64,000 nt of DNA from Sepioteuthis lessoniana. Lineage: Eukaryota; Mollusca; Cephalopoda; Myopsida; Loliginidae. This document shows positions 34,338-44,904 of the stretch, piece after piece; position 1 is the stretch's first letter; each line of letters starts with the position of its first letter. A program made the position numbers and the translations under genes. Under the pieces are notes generated by a model, which saw only the letters and a program-made list of their open reading frames with translations, did not search any database and was not told the DNA's origin. The stretch lies in contig OY757911.1 in NCBI GenBank assembly GCA_963585895.1, forward strand, positions 60,173,530 to 60,237,529, given 5' to 3'.

Positions 34338-34759
34338 ATAGTGTAATATATTTTTGAAACAAATTGCATAATTCGATCAAAAATAGCAAAAATGTAAAAA
34401 AAAAAAAACAAAAAAAAAAGAATAAATAAATTAAGATTAAATTGGATGATCTCAGAAACGATTGCCAGAAAAAGAATTTAAGAATGTATTTTTGGGAATT
34501 CTCGGTTGAATTAGTAAACAGAATTTGATCTGTAGACAGATATTTTATGAATAGTGTATATGATCTGTGCAAAGAACCTTTTTCTTTTCTCTTAGGTTGA
34601 TGTGAGAAATAGGAAGCATAACAAACAAACAAACAAAAAAGCAAACAAAAAAACAAATGAATGAATGAATTCTATTAACATTTTTGTAGCTATTTCTTAA
34701 GAGTTTTTTTTTTCACGTGGCTCTATCAAATGTGGATGATTTTTAAACAGTTTTATTTG

Positions 34760-35495
34760 ACTAATTGATGGGGACCGAACAAGTACTTTCAGTCAGTTTA
34801 GAGTGAAATATCAATGAAGGAATAATCCACACTATCCAGATGTGCAGAACTGGAGCCTCACCATAAGATGCAGTTTAGTGTCATGCTTTTTTGAGGTGGG
34901 GAGTCTTGGGATACACTGTGCCTATTCTATGCCTCACCAACAGAGGGGATTGTATGACTTTGGCACTTCTGTGTAATTCTGGTTCTCTCGAAGAATACGA
35001 ATAATACCAGTAACAGTTTGGTTAGGTTTGGTTTGTTTTGATGGTATATCAACCATTGTAGGTTATTTAAAGCCAAATCTGTTTTTATACATATAAACAG
35101 TTTTATTTCAAACAATTTAGTTCAGCATAAGTACAGTTTTTTGTTTACACGCAGTTAAATGTCAAAACAGCTCTACTTCAGTAAATTTAGTTTAGCATAG
35201 ATAGGGAGTTTAAATGTAATACAGTTCTATTTCAAACAATCCAGGGGAGCATAAGTACACAGTTTAGTTCTGTTTGACCCAAAGATTGGACCCAGTCAGG
35301 TGTTACCACTCTGGGCCAGAGTGGACCTGGCAATAGAGAGATACTTCGCATTCCCCAAAGCTTCAGTATTACTGGAGCTCCACCATAAGATTGTTTAGTG
35401 TCATTACCAGGACACTCGTTTGTGGAGTCTTACCCCTCTGTAGAGATGGAGTTGGTGTATTCTACAACACCAACCAACTAGTCAATAATACCAGT
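34760..35495 (-). repeat. SINE-2 composite
   Basis: Two partial SINE-2 bodies in minus orientation, with the tail at 35030-35075, repeated ACTGAATTGTTTGAAATAG-type units between 35090 and 35270, and a near-complete body from about 35275 to the head at 35490. Confidence 0.6.
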
Positions 35496-35954
35496 AATGA
35501 AAAAAAACCGCAAGTTTTCATCTGTATTTTATTCTAGGCGATAAAATTAAAGATTAAATGATTCGGTTAGGAATTGTATTACGTCAGTCTTTCACGTAGG
35601 GAAGTTCGGTGTATTTTTAAGATGAAGCATTTCGAGTTCTGGTTTTGAAATCTGCTGTAACATTGGAGCAAAACTATCTCCGCTAGGAGTTAAATCTATT
35701 TTAGTTTGTTTTTTCTGTGGGAGAAACTGTCGAATCTGCTTGAGACGTCTGTGTTCTTTCAACTAAACTGTTTGCATAAGAAAAAAAAAAAACTTGATCC
35801 CACCTGATATACACCATTACAATACCTAATAAAATTTGGAAACACTTATAATTTTAAACTTAACTATTTTATATTTGTTTTTCTGATTCAGTCTGTTTTA
35901 GTAAATTTGTATTTCAATTGGAATAAACATTTAGAAGCTTCAGAGGAAATACCT

Positions 35955-36185
35955 TTAGAGTAGTGGCTAACAATCTAGACTCCGATATCGTAGTTAGTGA
36001 GTTCGAATTTAAGTCACGCTATAATATTCACTTTCAAGCAAATACCCCTGGGAAAGGTATGAATCCCTTATATCTCTTGCAATGGGTTAAATAGTACAAC
36101 TACTGTTCTTCTACAAGGATGGCTTTGCCATTAAATAACCCATAAAGACTGATATGCCATTTAAAAAAGAACCAAACCAAACTAA
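35955..36185 (+). repeat. SINE-5 copy
   Basis: Head GTAGTGGCTAACAATCTAG, box B-like GAGTTCGAATTT, then GGGAAAGGTATGAATCC and the hairpin tail (GCCATTAAATAACCC...GATATGCC). Confidence 0.65.
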
Positions 36186-36259
36186 ACTTCGAAGCTTCTT
36201 TACAAGTAACATGTATTTCCGCAACTAATCAAAGTTTTGTACATATTAACAGATATAGA

Positions 36260-36560
36260 GGTGCTCGTGTTGTAATGGTTACCGTTGTGTAGTGGTTAAC
36301 GTCGTAGGAAATGGACACGGCGACACGAGTTCAAATCCTGGATGAGACATTGCATTTCATATAGCACTATACCCTTGGGAAAGGTATGAATCCAATTATT
36401 TTCCCTCCAGCTGTGGGTAAATAGTAAGGCAGACTGGGTTCTTCAGCCTTGGTGAGGCAACTAGTCTAGGAGAAGGAAAACTTTGAATTCAAACCTGTTA
36501 AACTCCGCTTAAAGATTGACCTTGTATCATATCCTACCCGATTGGAGGGGTTGGGTAAAT
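36260..36560 (+). repeat. SINE-4 copy, best preserved
   Basis: GTGTAGTGGTTAACGTCG (box A region) and GAGTTCAAATCC (box B) are spaced as in a tRNA. The full body follows (GGGAAAGGTATGAATCC, CTAGTCTAGGAGAAGG) to GGGTTGGGTAAAT. Confidence 0.75.
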
Positions 36561-36564
36561 TGGA

Positions 36565-37190
36565 TTAACAGATACATACCACGCAGTGAGAACGAAATAC
36601 CTCTGATTAACGAATTAGTCCGCAAGACAAATATGTAAATCATTGCTTTATTGAGAGACATTCTTTAAAACAAGTTGTTTAGTATGGCACAAGGTGACAA
36701 GTTATGATCCTGCAGTCAATGTGGATTTATGCAATATAAATAATTTTGAGACGAGCTTGCCGTTATGTAATGTGTGACAAATTTATTCATTTGTTTGTTG
36801 GTTTTGCTTTCTGGAGCATCTCCACTTTTTAATCATCTCACATCAATTTTGAAAAAAAATCTTTGCTCAGATCATTTATAATATTATTATAATATCTGTA
36901 TACAGATCCAATTCTATTAAGTAATTCAGACGATAGTTCCTCAAATGCCTTTTTAAATTTTTTTAACATTATTTCTGAAATTATCCAATTCAATCTTTAT
37001 TTTTTTAACGCAATTGCTGTTTTTGAGTTGATTACGCATCTATTCCTAAAATTTACCACTTGATTAGCCCTCCCCCCGCCAAAAGAACCCCAAAAAACAA
37101 GTTGAATTAGACTTGGTTTTTGAAAACTACCTTGACAGTAAATTCCCAGATTAAAGAGAAATATTTTTAAAGATGTCTATCATAATAAAA
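36565..37190. other. No recognised feature
   Basis: AT-rich sequence; nothing supported. Confidence 0.4.
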
Positions 37191-37197
37191 ATTGAGT

Positions 37198-38327
37198 TAC
37201 CATATTTTTGTGGTTATAAGGCGCGCTTAAAATCTTGTAATTTTCTTAAAAAGTTGACATTGCGCCTAATAATCTAGTGCACCTTCTGTATTAATTCTGG
37301 TTGTGCTGACTGACCTCGAACAGATTTCATGAAGTACACGGCGCTCAAAAATCTTTTGGCGGCTAATTCCGCTTTCTCTTACTTAAGACATGAAATTGAT
37401 TGCACTATAATAAACAGACTAGTGTCTCTAGTGTAAATAATTTCCTTCTGATCTCATCGAGCTTTCAAGAACACATAATTTTGAGTGACACCGACTACGC
37501 CGATGACATAGCGATACTGGCAAATACACCTGACCAAGCCGAAACACTTCTGCATAGTTTGGAACGAGCAGCAGCAAGCATAGACCTCTATGTTAATGCA
37601 CACAAAACGGAATATATGTGCTATAACCAAACGGGGGACATCTCCACTCTAGAAGGAAACCCACTTAAACTAGTAGACAAATTCACGTACCTAGGAAGCA
37701 GCGTCGAATCAACCGAAAAGGACATCGATACGAGGTTAACGAAAGCATGGACAGCTATCAATAGGCTATCGATTATATGGAAATCAGTCGTAACCGATAA
37801 AATGAAACGCAGTTTCTTCCAGGCAGCGGTCACATCGATACTGCTATATGGCTGCACTACATGGACGCTAACAAAACGGCTGGAGGAGAAGCTAGATGGC
37901 AATTACACAAGAATGCTGCGTGCAATCCTGAACAAGTCCTGGCAGCAACACCCCACAAGACACCAACTGTACGGCCACCTGCCCCCTATCACGAAAACTA
38001 TTCGTTAGACGAACCAGACATGCAGGACACTGCTGGAGAAGCAGAGATGAACTCATAAGAGATGTACTCTTATGGATCCCCACACATGGCCGCGCAAAAG
38101 CAGGACGACCAGCTCGAACGTACATTCAGCAGCTATGTGAGGATACAGGATGTTGTCCTGAAGACCTACCTAGGGCGATGAACGATAGGGAGGAGTGGCG
38201 AGAGAGGGTCAGGGATATCCGTGCTACCAGCGCGATATGATGATGATGATGATATATGAAAATAGACACATTCATTGATATTGTGTCTTATAATCCAGTG
38301 CACTTTATAGCCCGAAAAATACGGTAA
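37198..38327. mobile_element. Non-autonomous DNA transposon with a LINE-B inside
   Basis: The left end reads ACCATATTTTTGTGGTTATA. The right end, reverse-complemented, reads ACCGTATTTTTCGGGCTATA. These are matching terminal inverted repeats followed by related subterminal sequence (AAGGCGC versus AAGTGCAC). TA flanks both ends. Without the LINE-B it would be about 360 bp and has no coding sequence. Superfamily unknown. Confidence 0.65.
37486..38254 (+). pseudogene. LINE-B 3' half with one frameshift
   Basis: Begins at DYADDIAILANTPDQAE and follows the same protein as the 33.4-kb copy to ITKTI at 38003. There two A residues appear to be missing, giving a premature stop at 38006. The rest (ELIRDVLL-like to RDIRATSAI) continues in another frame. 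The stop is again formed by the (ATG)n tail. Opposite orientation to the 33.4-kb copy. Confidence 0.85.
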
Positions 38328-38494
38328 TTATTCAGAAATTTCCATTAGATCACCTCTCATTATACTTTCTTATAAAGTAATGTTAAGCAGTCATATAACT
38401 ACGTGTAGATAGCTGCGCGGTGTGATGATCTATTGAAGACCTCAGTGTTTCCGGGTACAAAATAAAAGTAAGTGCAAATCTTATGGGAAAGGCA

Positions 38495-38800
38495 CCGACA
38501 AAGTTATAAGATAGGAAATATAAGCCCTTCACCACGGGAAGAATGTGACACAAGGTCAATTTTTAAGCGGAGTACAGTTTTAATTCTGAATTTTGCTTTC
38601 CCAATTTGCTTGCCGTGCCATGGCTAAAGAGCCCTGCCTGCCTCGTTGTTTAGCATAGCTGGAAGAAGAAGAGATGGTTTCATACGTTTCCGAAGGGCAT
38701 TAGCAAAAAGTCAAACGCAAACAGCATCGTTTAGGATTCGAACTCGAGTCGCCTCTTCGATTTCCTACGACGATAACCGATATGCTAGATCAAGTTTTCG
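38495..38800 (-). repeat. SINE-4 copy
   Basis: The reverse complement has box B-like GAGTTCGAATCC and the SINE-4 body (AACGTATGAAACC; TTGACCTTGTGTCACATTC). Confidence 0.65.
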
Positions 38801-39014
38801 AAGAAAAAGTGGTTGGGAAGAAAAAACAGAGAGCTTTTCTAACGACCGAGACGATTAAAGACAAGAGAAAAGTTCTGTAAATTGGTTTTTCCGTAGCCAA
38901 CTGCATGAAAAACCCACATCCTAAAAACGAATCCGAAGACCCTGAATGTGTGTGGAAAACTTTATTTATTGTATAAACTATCAAAATACATTTGTTTCCT
39001 TCGTTATTTCTTTG

Positions 39015-39360
39015 CCCAGTCGACTGGAGCTGTAGAATACACTGACTGCATCTCTGCAGAGGGGTAAGATTCCCCCGAAGAGTGTCCTGTATTGACTCTA
39101 AACAATCTGATGGTGAGGCTACAGTAATGCCGGAGCTTTAGGGAATGTTGAGTACCCCTTCATTACCATCGCTCTCAGGTCCACTCTGACCCGGAGTGGT
39201 AGAACCTGATAAGGGTCCTATCAATTGGTCAGATAGAACTAAACTGAACCTATACCAAACTGAATTGTTTGAAATAGAACTATTTGTATATATATAATGG
39301 ATTTGGCATTAATAAACTACAATGGTCAATGTGCCATAAAACTAAACTAAACTAAACCAA
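39015..39360 (+). repeat. SINE-2 copy, near full length
   Basis: GCCCAGTCGACTGGAGCTG, then all body segments in order, then GGCATTAATAAACTAC...AATGTGCC and an ACTAA-type end. Confidence 0.7.
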
Positions 39361-39794
39361 ATTCATTATTTCTCTGTATAAAACTAACAGTTTATCACGG
39401 TTATTCACAACTTTTAGAGTCCTACCCGAAAACAAACAACAGCAAGTAACGATTGCTTATCAATCCAATCATGTAATATGACTAACACTAAATGCGATTG
39501 AATAATAGCAAACTTTAGTTTGGCACAAGATAATAAGCATGAATCGCTATGAAAACGGAACTCTTTACAATACTGAAAATATTTTGTTTATCATTACTTT
39601 ACTGTAAGGCTAATTTTTTTGGGGGAAAATTTACATAACCAAGAATATTGTATAGGTTTAGATGCTATCTTTCGTTATACTATACTTTTGTTTGTTGGTT
39701 TTTGTTTCATATTACTTATACATTCGCATTATCTCCTTCTGCCTAAAAATATGGAATTAGAACATTTACAGGACGTTCACCTTGCTTTTTTCAA

Positions 39795-40290
39795 CTAGCT
39801 GTAAATTAACTAATAACAGATAAGATGCAAAGCATTTATTATTTAGCAGTAAATAAACTAATAACAAATAACACACAAACATTGTTTTATTTAGCAGTAA
39901 ATAAACTAGTTACAATTAAGACACAAGCATTTTTTATTTTGTAGTAAATAAACTAATAACAAACAAAGCATAAATAATTTAGCAGTAAATAAACTAATAA
40001 CAGATAAGACGCAAAACTTATTTTTTATCTAGCAGAAAATAGACTAATTAGAGATAAGATGTAAAATATTTTATTTAGGAGTAAATAAACTGATAACAAA
40101 TACGACACAAACATTTTCAGCAGTAAATAAACTAATAACAGGTAAAATGCAAAACATTTTTATTTAGCAGTTAATAGACAAATGATAAATAAGACAAACA
40201 TTTTTTATTTAGCGGTATATAAGCTAATGACAGAAAAGACGCAAAACATTTTTTATTGAGTAGTAAATAAACTAATAACAAATAAGATGC
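39795..40290. repeat. About 47-bp minisatellite, about 11 units
   Basis: The unit is built around AGCAGTAAATAAACTAATAA followed by CAAATAAGACGCAAAACATT and a T-rich stretch. Units start near 39800, 39847, 39893, 39943, 39980, 40033, 40077, 40121, 40169, 40212 and 40262. AT-rich, no coding potential. Confidence 0.8.
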
Positions 40291-40374
40291 AAAACATTCT
40301 TATTCAATTGCTAAAAATTCTTGCTTCATGAAATATTCCCGAAAAAACAGATTAAGTTAAATTAATGGTATCAT

Positions 40375-40850
40375 TTTTTTCCGAAGCCACGCAAAGGAAA
40401 ACGTTTGGAATAACGTATTTTTGGTGAAAAAATATAGAATTCATTGACAAAAAATTTAGAATCAGCATCTAGTTTCCCCTCCTCTTGCTTTTATGAAGAG
40501 CTTAATTCTTTCATGTATGAATTTCAGTAAATTCAAGCAATTTTTCTGAATGACAATTAAAAGATCTTTGATGGATGAAATCTTCGTTTAGATAAATTTA
40601 TTAAAATATTCCACAATAGATTTTCAATTGATTTTAGATCCGGACTGTTCGCTAGCCATGTCATTGATTTTATATGCCTATCTTGAAGAAAATCTTTAAT
40701 CCCTTGTTCTCTGTGGCAAAATGCATTATCGTCTTGAAAAATGACTTCATCACCACCAAACCAATTTTCTATCGATAGAATGAGAAAAATTATTCAGGAT
40801 TTCAATACACATTCACGTTGATTGCTAATATAATGATTGCCATCCAGATA
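40375..40850 (-). pseudogene. Tc1-like transposase relic (DDE domain)
   Basis: The minus strand gives GDEVIFQDDNAFCHREQGI, then FLQDRHIKSMTWLANSPDLK and SIENLLWNI. The FQ(Q)DNAxxH and NSPDLNPIEN blocks hold the second and third catalytic acidic positions of Tc1-like transposases. The sequence after it is broken by stops. No N-terminal half was found. Confidence 0.8.
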
Positions 40851-40864
40851 ACAGCATTATAAAG

Positions 40865-40985
40865 ATTGGCTGGAATACTGAGGAGGGTTCTGGAGACTTA
40901 AAGAGACTTGAAGTCACTCAAACTCAAGTGTAAGACCATCAGCTAACGCTGGTGTGAAAAACTCTCAAAAGAGTAAAATGATATT
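40865..40985 (+). mobile_element. LINE-A 3' UTR fragment
   Basis: GAGACTTGAAGTCACTCAAA and GACCATCAGCTAACGCTGGT match the reverse complement of LINE-A 3' ends at 15.1 kb. It is one of few plus-strand LINE-A pieces. Confidence 0.7.
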
Positions 40986-41089
40986 ATCCCTTTTTTACGA
41001 GCAGCAAATTGCACAATCTTTTTTAGGAGAATAATAGGTTTGGATTTAGTTTTCCTTCCCCAATAGAGGTTACTATACAAAGATTAAAA

Positions 41090-41185
41090 AGCACAGTCTG
41101 ACTTACTATTTACCAATAATTGCAGGGATGCATACCTTTCCCAAAGATATTATCACTATGTGAAATGCAATCAACAGGTTCTTGT
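41090..41185 (-). repeat. SINE-4 fragment
   Basis: The middle of SINE-4 only (minus CTTTGGGAAAGGTATGCATC). Confidence 0.5.
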
Positions 41186-41635
41186 CAGTTTTGTTTATTG
41201 GAATAGTTTTTTATGATTGTTTTTAATTTCCCGGTCAGGTGATAAATTTTCATATTAAATCAAAATGGTGAATATGTTTCTAAGTTTTTTATCCATTGGT
41301 ATTTGTTTCAAATATTGATCTTATGCAATTATCTTTTTCAATTCTTTCTCTGATGGTGAATTTTGTATCTTAGTTAAAATGAAGACGGTTTGTATAGAAG
41401 TGGTTGGTTAAATGACTTGCTCCCCCATACCATAAATGTCTTGGGAAAGTTACTTGTTTTCTTTGTTTTTGCATATCTAGGCTTCTGTTGGAATTTGTTT
41501 TAGGAATTATAAAATCCTTCCTAAATATTTTCCTTAGCATGACTTGTAAATAAGAATACAATTAACTAAGATAATTTAATCTAGTTTATTTTAAGAACAT
41601 TTTAGGAAGCCCAATTGTTCAGCTATTAAATGCCC

Positions 41636-43145
41636 GAAAAAGAATTAAGTAAAACCGGAGATCAGAGGAAGAATCGAGACCATTTAGTGACGGTGATATC
41701 AATAGTAGTCGGAACACCGGGAACGACACCCAAAAGTCTGAAAAAGAATCTAGAAGAACTGAAGATGAGAGAAAGAACCGTAACCATCGCGGCCACAGCA
41801 CTGTTAGAAGAGACCTGGAGACCAAACTCCAGGGAGCAGATTTGAAAACAAGGGAGTTGAAAAAGCTGCGCACTATGATGGTGACGGTGATATCAATAGT
41901 AGTCAGAACCCAGGGAACGACACCCAAAAGTCTGAAAAAGAATCTAGAAGAACTGAAGATGAGAGAAAGAACCGTAACCATCGCGGCCACAGCACTGTTA
42001 GAAGAGACCTGGAGACCAAACTCCAGGGAGCAGATTTGAAAACAAGGGAGTTGAAAAAGCTGCGCACTATGATGGTGACGGTGATATCAATAGTAGTCGG
42101 AACCCAGGGAACGACACCCAAAAGTCTGAAAAAGAATCTAGAAGAACTGAAGATGAGAGAAAGAACCGTAACCATCGCGGCCACAGCACTGTTAGAAGAG
42201 ACCTGGAGACCAAACTCCAGGGAGCAGATTTGAAAACAAGGGAGTTGAAAAAGCTGCGCACTATGATGGTGACGGTGATATCAATAGTAGTCGGAACCCC
42301 GGGAACGACACCCAAAAGTCTGAAAAAGAATCTAGAAGAACTGAAGATGAGAGAAATAACCGTAACCATCGCGGCCACAGCACTGTTAGAAGAGACCTGG
42401 AGACCAAACTCCAGGGAGCAGATTTGAAAACAAGGGAGTTGAAAAAGCTGCGCACTATGATGGTGACGGTGATATCAATAGTAGTCGGAACCCAGGGAAC
42501 GACACCCAAAAGTCTGAAAAAGAATCTAGAAGAACTGAAGATGAGAGAAAGAACCGTAACCATCGCGGCCACAGCACTGTTAGAAGAGACCTGGAGACCA
42601 AACTCCAGGGAGCAGATTTGAAAACAAGGGAGTTGAAAAAGCTGCGCACTATGATGGTGACGGTGATATCAATAGTAGTCGGAACCCAGGGAACGACACC
42701 CAAAAGTCTGAAAAAGAATCTAGAAGAACTGAAGATGAGAGAAAGAACCGTAACCATCGCGGCCACAGCACTGTTAGAAGAGACCTGGAGACCAAACTCC
42801 AGGGAGCAGATTTGAAAACAAGGGAGTTGAAAAAGCTGCGCACTATGATGGTGACGGTGATATCAATAGTAGTCGGAACCCAGGGAACGACACCCAAAAG
42901 TCTGAAAAAGAATCTAGAAGAACTGAAGATGAGAGAAAGAACCGTAACCATCGCGGCCACAGCACTGTTAGAAGAGACCTGGAGACCAAACTCCAGGGAG
43001 CAGATTTGAAAACAAGGGAGTTGAAAAAGCTGCGCACTATGATGGTGACGGTGATATCAATAGTAGTCGGAACCCCGGGAACGACACCCAAAAGTCTGAA
43101 AAAGAATCTAGAAGAACTGGAGATCAGAGGAAGAATCGGGATCAT
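41636..43145 (+). repeat. 194-bp tandem satellite made from the LINE-A C-terminal domain
   Basis: Near-identical units start at 41842, 42036, 42230, 42424, 42618, 42812 and 43006, with a leading partial unit from about 41636. Each unit encodes VISIVVGTPGTTPKSLKKNL (or VGTQGTT) and EELKMRERTVTIAATALLEE, the counterpart of the LINE-A C-terminal text VIPIVIGAFGTVPKG and DLEV. 194 is not a multiple of three, so each unit closes its own 65-codon frame with TGA and the next frame starts 4 bp back at a TTG. Unit-to-unit differences are very few. The first and last partial units carry an unaltered GGAGATCAGAGGAAGAATCG segment that internal units lack. Long minus-strand frames are shadows. Confidence 0.9.
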
Positions 43146-43325
43146 TCAGTCTACTATACAAAAAATCGACTGTTTCAAAAACGACTTTTTAAACCTTCAA
43201 ATCACCATGAAATGTTATGATAATCTATTCAAATGTAATGAACACATATTAAACTAGATTAAAAAGTATTTTTAAAATAAAGTCAACTTTTTAAATCATT
43301 CTTATTTATCAGTGGAATACTAAAA

Positions 43326-43420
43326 GCATCGGCTCCATGAAGATCATTTAAGTTAAGCAGCGATGAACCTATTTGATACTTAGATGGGTGACCAATTAAG
43401 CAACATCAGTAAATGGTAGC
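43326..43420 (+). pseudogene. 5S rRNA-derived pseudogene or SINE head
   Basis: Aligns by eye with the central and 3' part of 5S rRNA. AAGTTAAGCAGCGATGAACC corresponds to AAGCTAAGCAGGGTCGGGCC, and GATACTTAGATGGGTGACC corresponds to AGTACTTGGATGGGTGACC, the box C region. The first third is unclear and many bases differ, so it is not functional. Confidence 0.7.
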
Positions 43421-43493
43421 CACCTAAGGCCAGTTTGCTATATTTAAAGAAATCTTAGTAAATAACAATAGTATAATAATACAACCAAAGAAG

Positions 43494-43497
<4 letters not shown>

Positions 43498-43544
<47 letters not shown>
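43498..43544. repeat. (TA)n microsatellite
   Basis: Pure TA tract. Confidence 0.95.
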
Positions 43545-43549
<5 letters not shown>

Positions 43550-43559
43550 AGACAATATT

Positions 43560-44330
43560 TTCATATTATCAATAAACTACAAACAGCATCTCCGAAAAAA
43601 TAAAATGAGATTTCTTCCAAGTTGTGCCTCTGTCATTACTATTATATGGATGAACCACATTGACGCTTACAGAACACATGGAGAAAAATCAAGATGGGAA
43701 GTACACAAGAATGATACGCGGTATTTTGAATAAATCCTGGAAGCAATAGCCCAGAAAACCTCAGCTGTACGACCACTTACCTCCCATCGAACAAATCATC
43801 CTCATAAGCCGCACAAGACATGTGGGTCACTGCTTATAGACTCTTACATATAGGTGCGCCAGTGTTGACCGACCAGGGCTTACATACATCATCTCAGTCA
43901 GGACACTGGGTGTCGTCTAGAAGACCTGCCAAGATCGATGGATGATAGGGTTTGATACCGAGATAGAACCAGGGAATTCCATGTCGTCAGCATTACTTGA
44001 TGCTATATATATTATATATATCCATGAATATATACATATATATATTATCATCATCGTCATGTCACGCTGCTAGCATAGATCTCCCTGACCCTCTCTCGCC
44101 ACCCGTCTCTCGTCCATCGCTCCGGGCAGGTCTCCCAGGCTACACCCTGTATCGGTACAGAGCTGTTGTATATAGGTTCTAGCTGGTCGTCTAACCTTTG
44201 CTCGTCTATATGCAGGGCTCCACAGGAGTACATCGATTATGCGTTCGTTCTTACTTCTCCAGCAGTGTCCAGTATGTCTGGTTCGTCAGCTGTACGGCCA
44301 CCTACCACCCATCACGAAAACTTTTCAAAC
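43560..44330. mobile_element. LINE-B fragments, tail to tail
   Basis: 43560-44005 is a plus-strand degenerate LINE-B 3' part (KNTRMIRGILNKSWKQ-like). 44046-44288 is a minus-strand copy with its tail at 44046 (ATCATCATCGTCAT). 44285-44330 is a short plus-strand piece (QLYGHLPPITKTFQ). All are dead. Confidence 0.65.
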
Positions 44331-44383
44331 ATATATATGTGTGAGTGTGTGTGTGTAGTTGGGCAGCAGTCTTTCATTTAACA

Positions 44384-44690
44384 CGTTTTGTCAATATAAT
44401 TTTATTAAGACCCTTTCAAGTTTCCTGATAAGTATCTTGGTTTCTGGTTGGAATTGGTTTAATCCAACTCAGCGTTTACGTAATTTTGTTATGTTATAAA
44501 AACCTAAAATAACTTTCAAAAACTCTTAAAAAAACTCTTTATACATGCAAGCGACCCCTGATGATGGCCAATGAAAGGTCCGGAAGCGCTCGGAAAAATT
44601 TTTGCAAATTCATCCACCAATTCCAATCTGAAACCAAGACACTTATCAGGAAACTTGAAAGGGTCTTAATAAAATTATATTGACAAAATA
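44384..44690. repeat. Fold-back element with 74-bp arms
   Basis: Arms 44384-44458 and 44617-44690 are inverted copies, with about 70 of 74 bases matching. The 158-bp spacer holds CTGATGATGGCC...GGTCCGGAA (44558-44587), a degenerate hammerhead-ribozyme-like core. No transposase. Confidence 0.75.
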
Positions 44691-44718
44691 TGTCTTTATT
44701 ATTTAATCAAACATGCAT

Positions 44719-44719
44719 T

Positions 44720-44760
<41 letters not shown>

Positions 44761-44900
44761 GGAGAGTCATCCACGGACAAACTGCTTCATTATATCACAA
44801 CTCTTCAGTGTGCTTAGACCCACGAGATGCTTCAAGCCGAGATCGAAACACGGCTGACTTTACGTCGGTCGGATTTCTTACCCCAGGGTCCTCGTGGATG
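44719..44900 (-). repeat. (TA)n(GA)n and SINE-3 copy
   Basis: The microsatellite occupies 44719-44765. The SINE-3 runs from GTCATCCACGGACAAACTG to the tRNA-like part (minus GTGTTTCGATCTCGGC). Confidence 0.65.
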
Positions 44901-44904
44901 TGCG

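Noticed and set aside
34338-34656. N-terminal extension of the 407-aa frame over LINE-B
   Set aside because: The residues before GVLQGD are Phe-rich translation of A-rich flanking DNA. LINE homology starts at about 34337.
39795-40290. CRISPR-like array
   Set aside because: Units are contiguous and equally diverged throughout, without constant repeats and unique spacers, and the DNA is animal.
41619-43145. Repeated about 103-aa minus-strand frames across the satellite
   Set aside because: They are antisense shadows of the 194-bp unit. The LINE-like protein text is on the plus strand.
41842-43257. Serial 65-aa plus-strand frames as real small genes
   Set aside because: Each starts at TTG in the repeat, not at ATG, and merely reflects the LINE-derived monomer.
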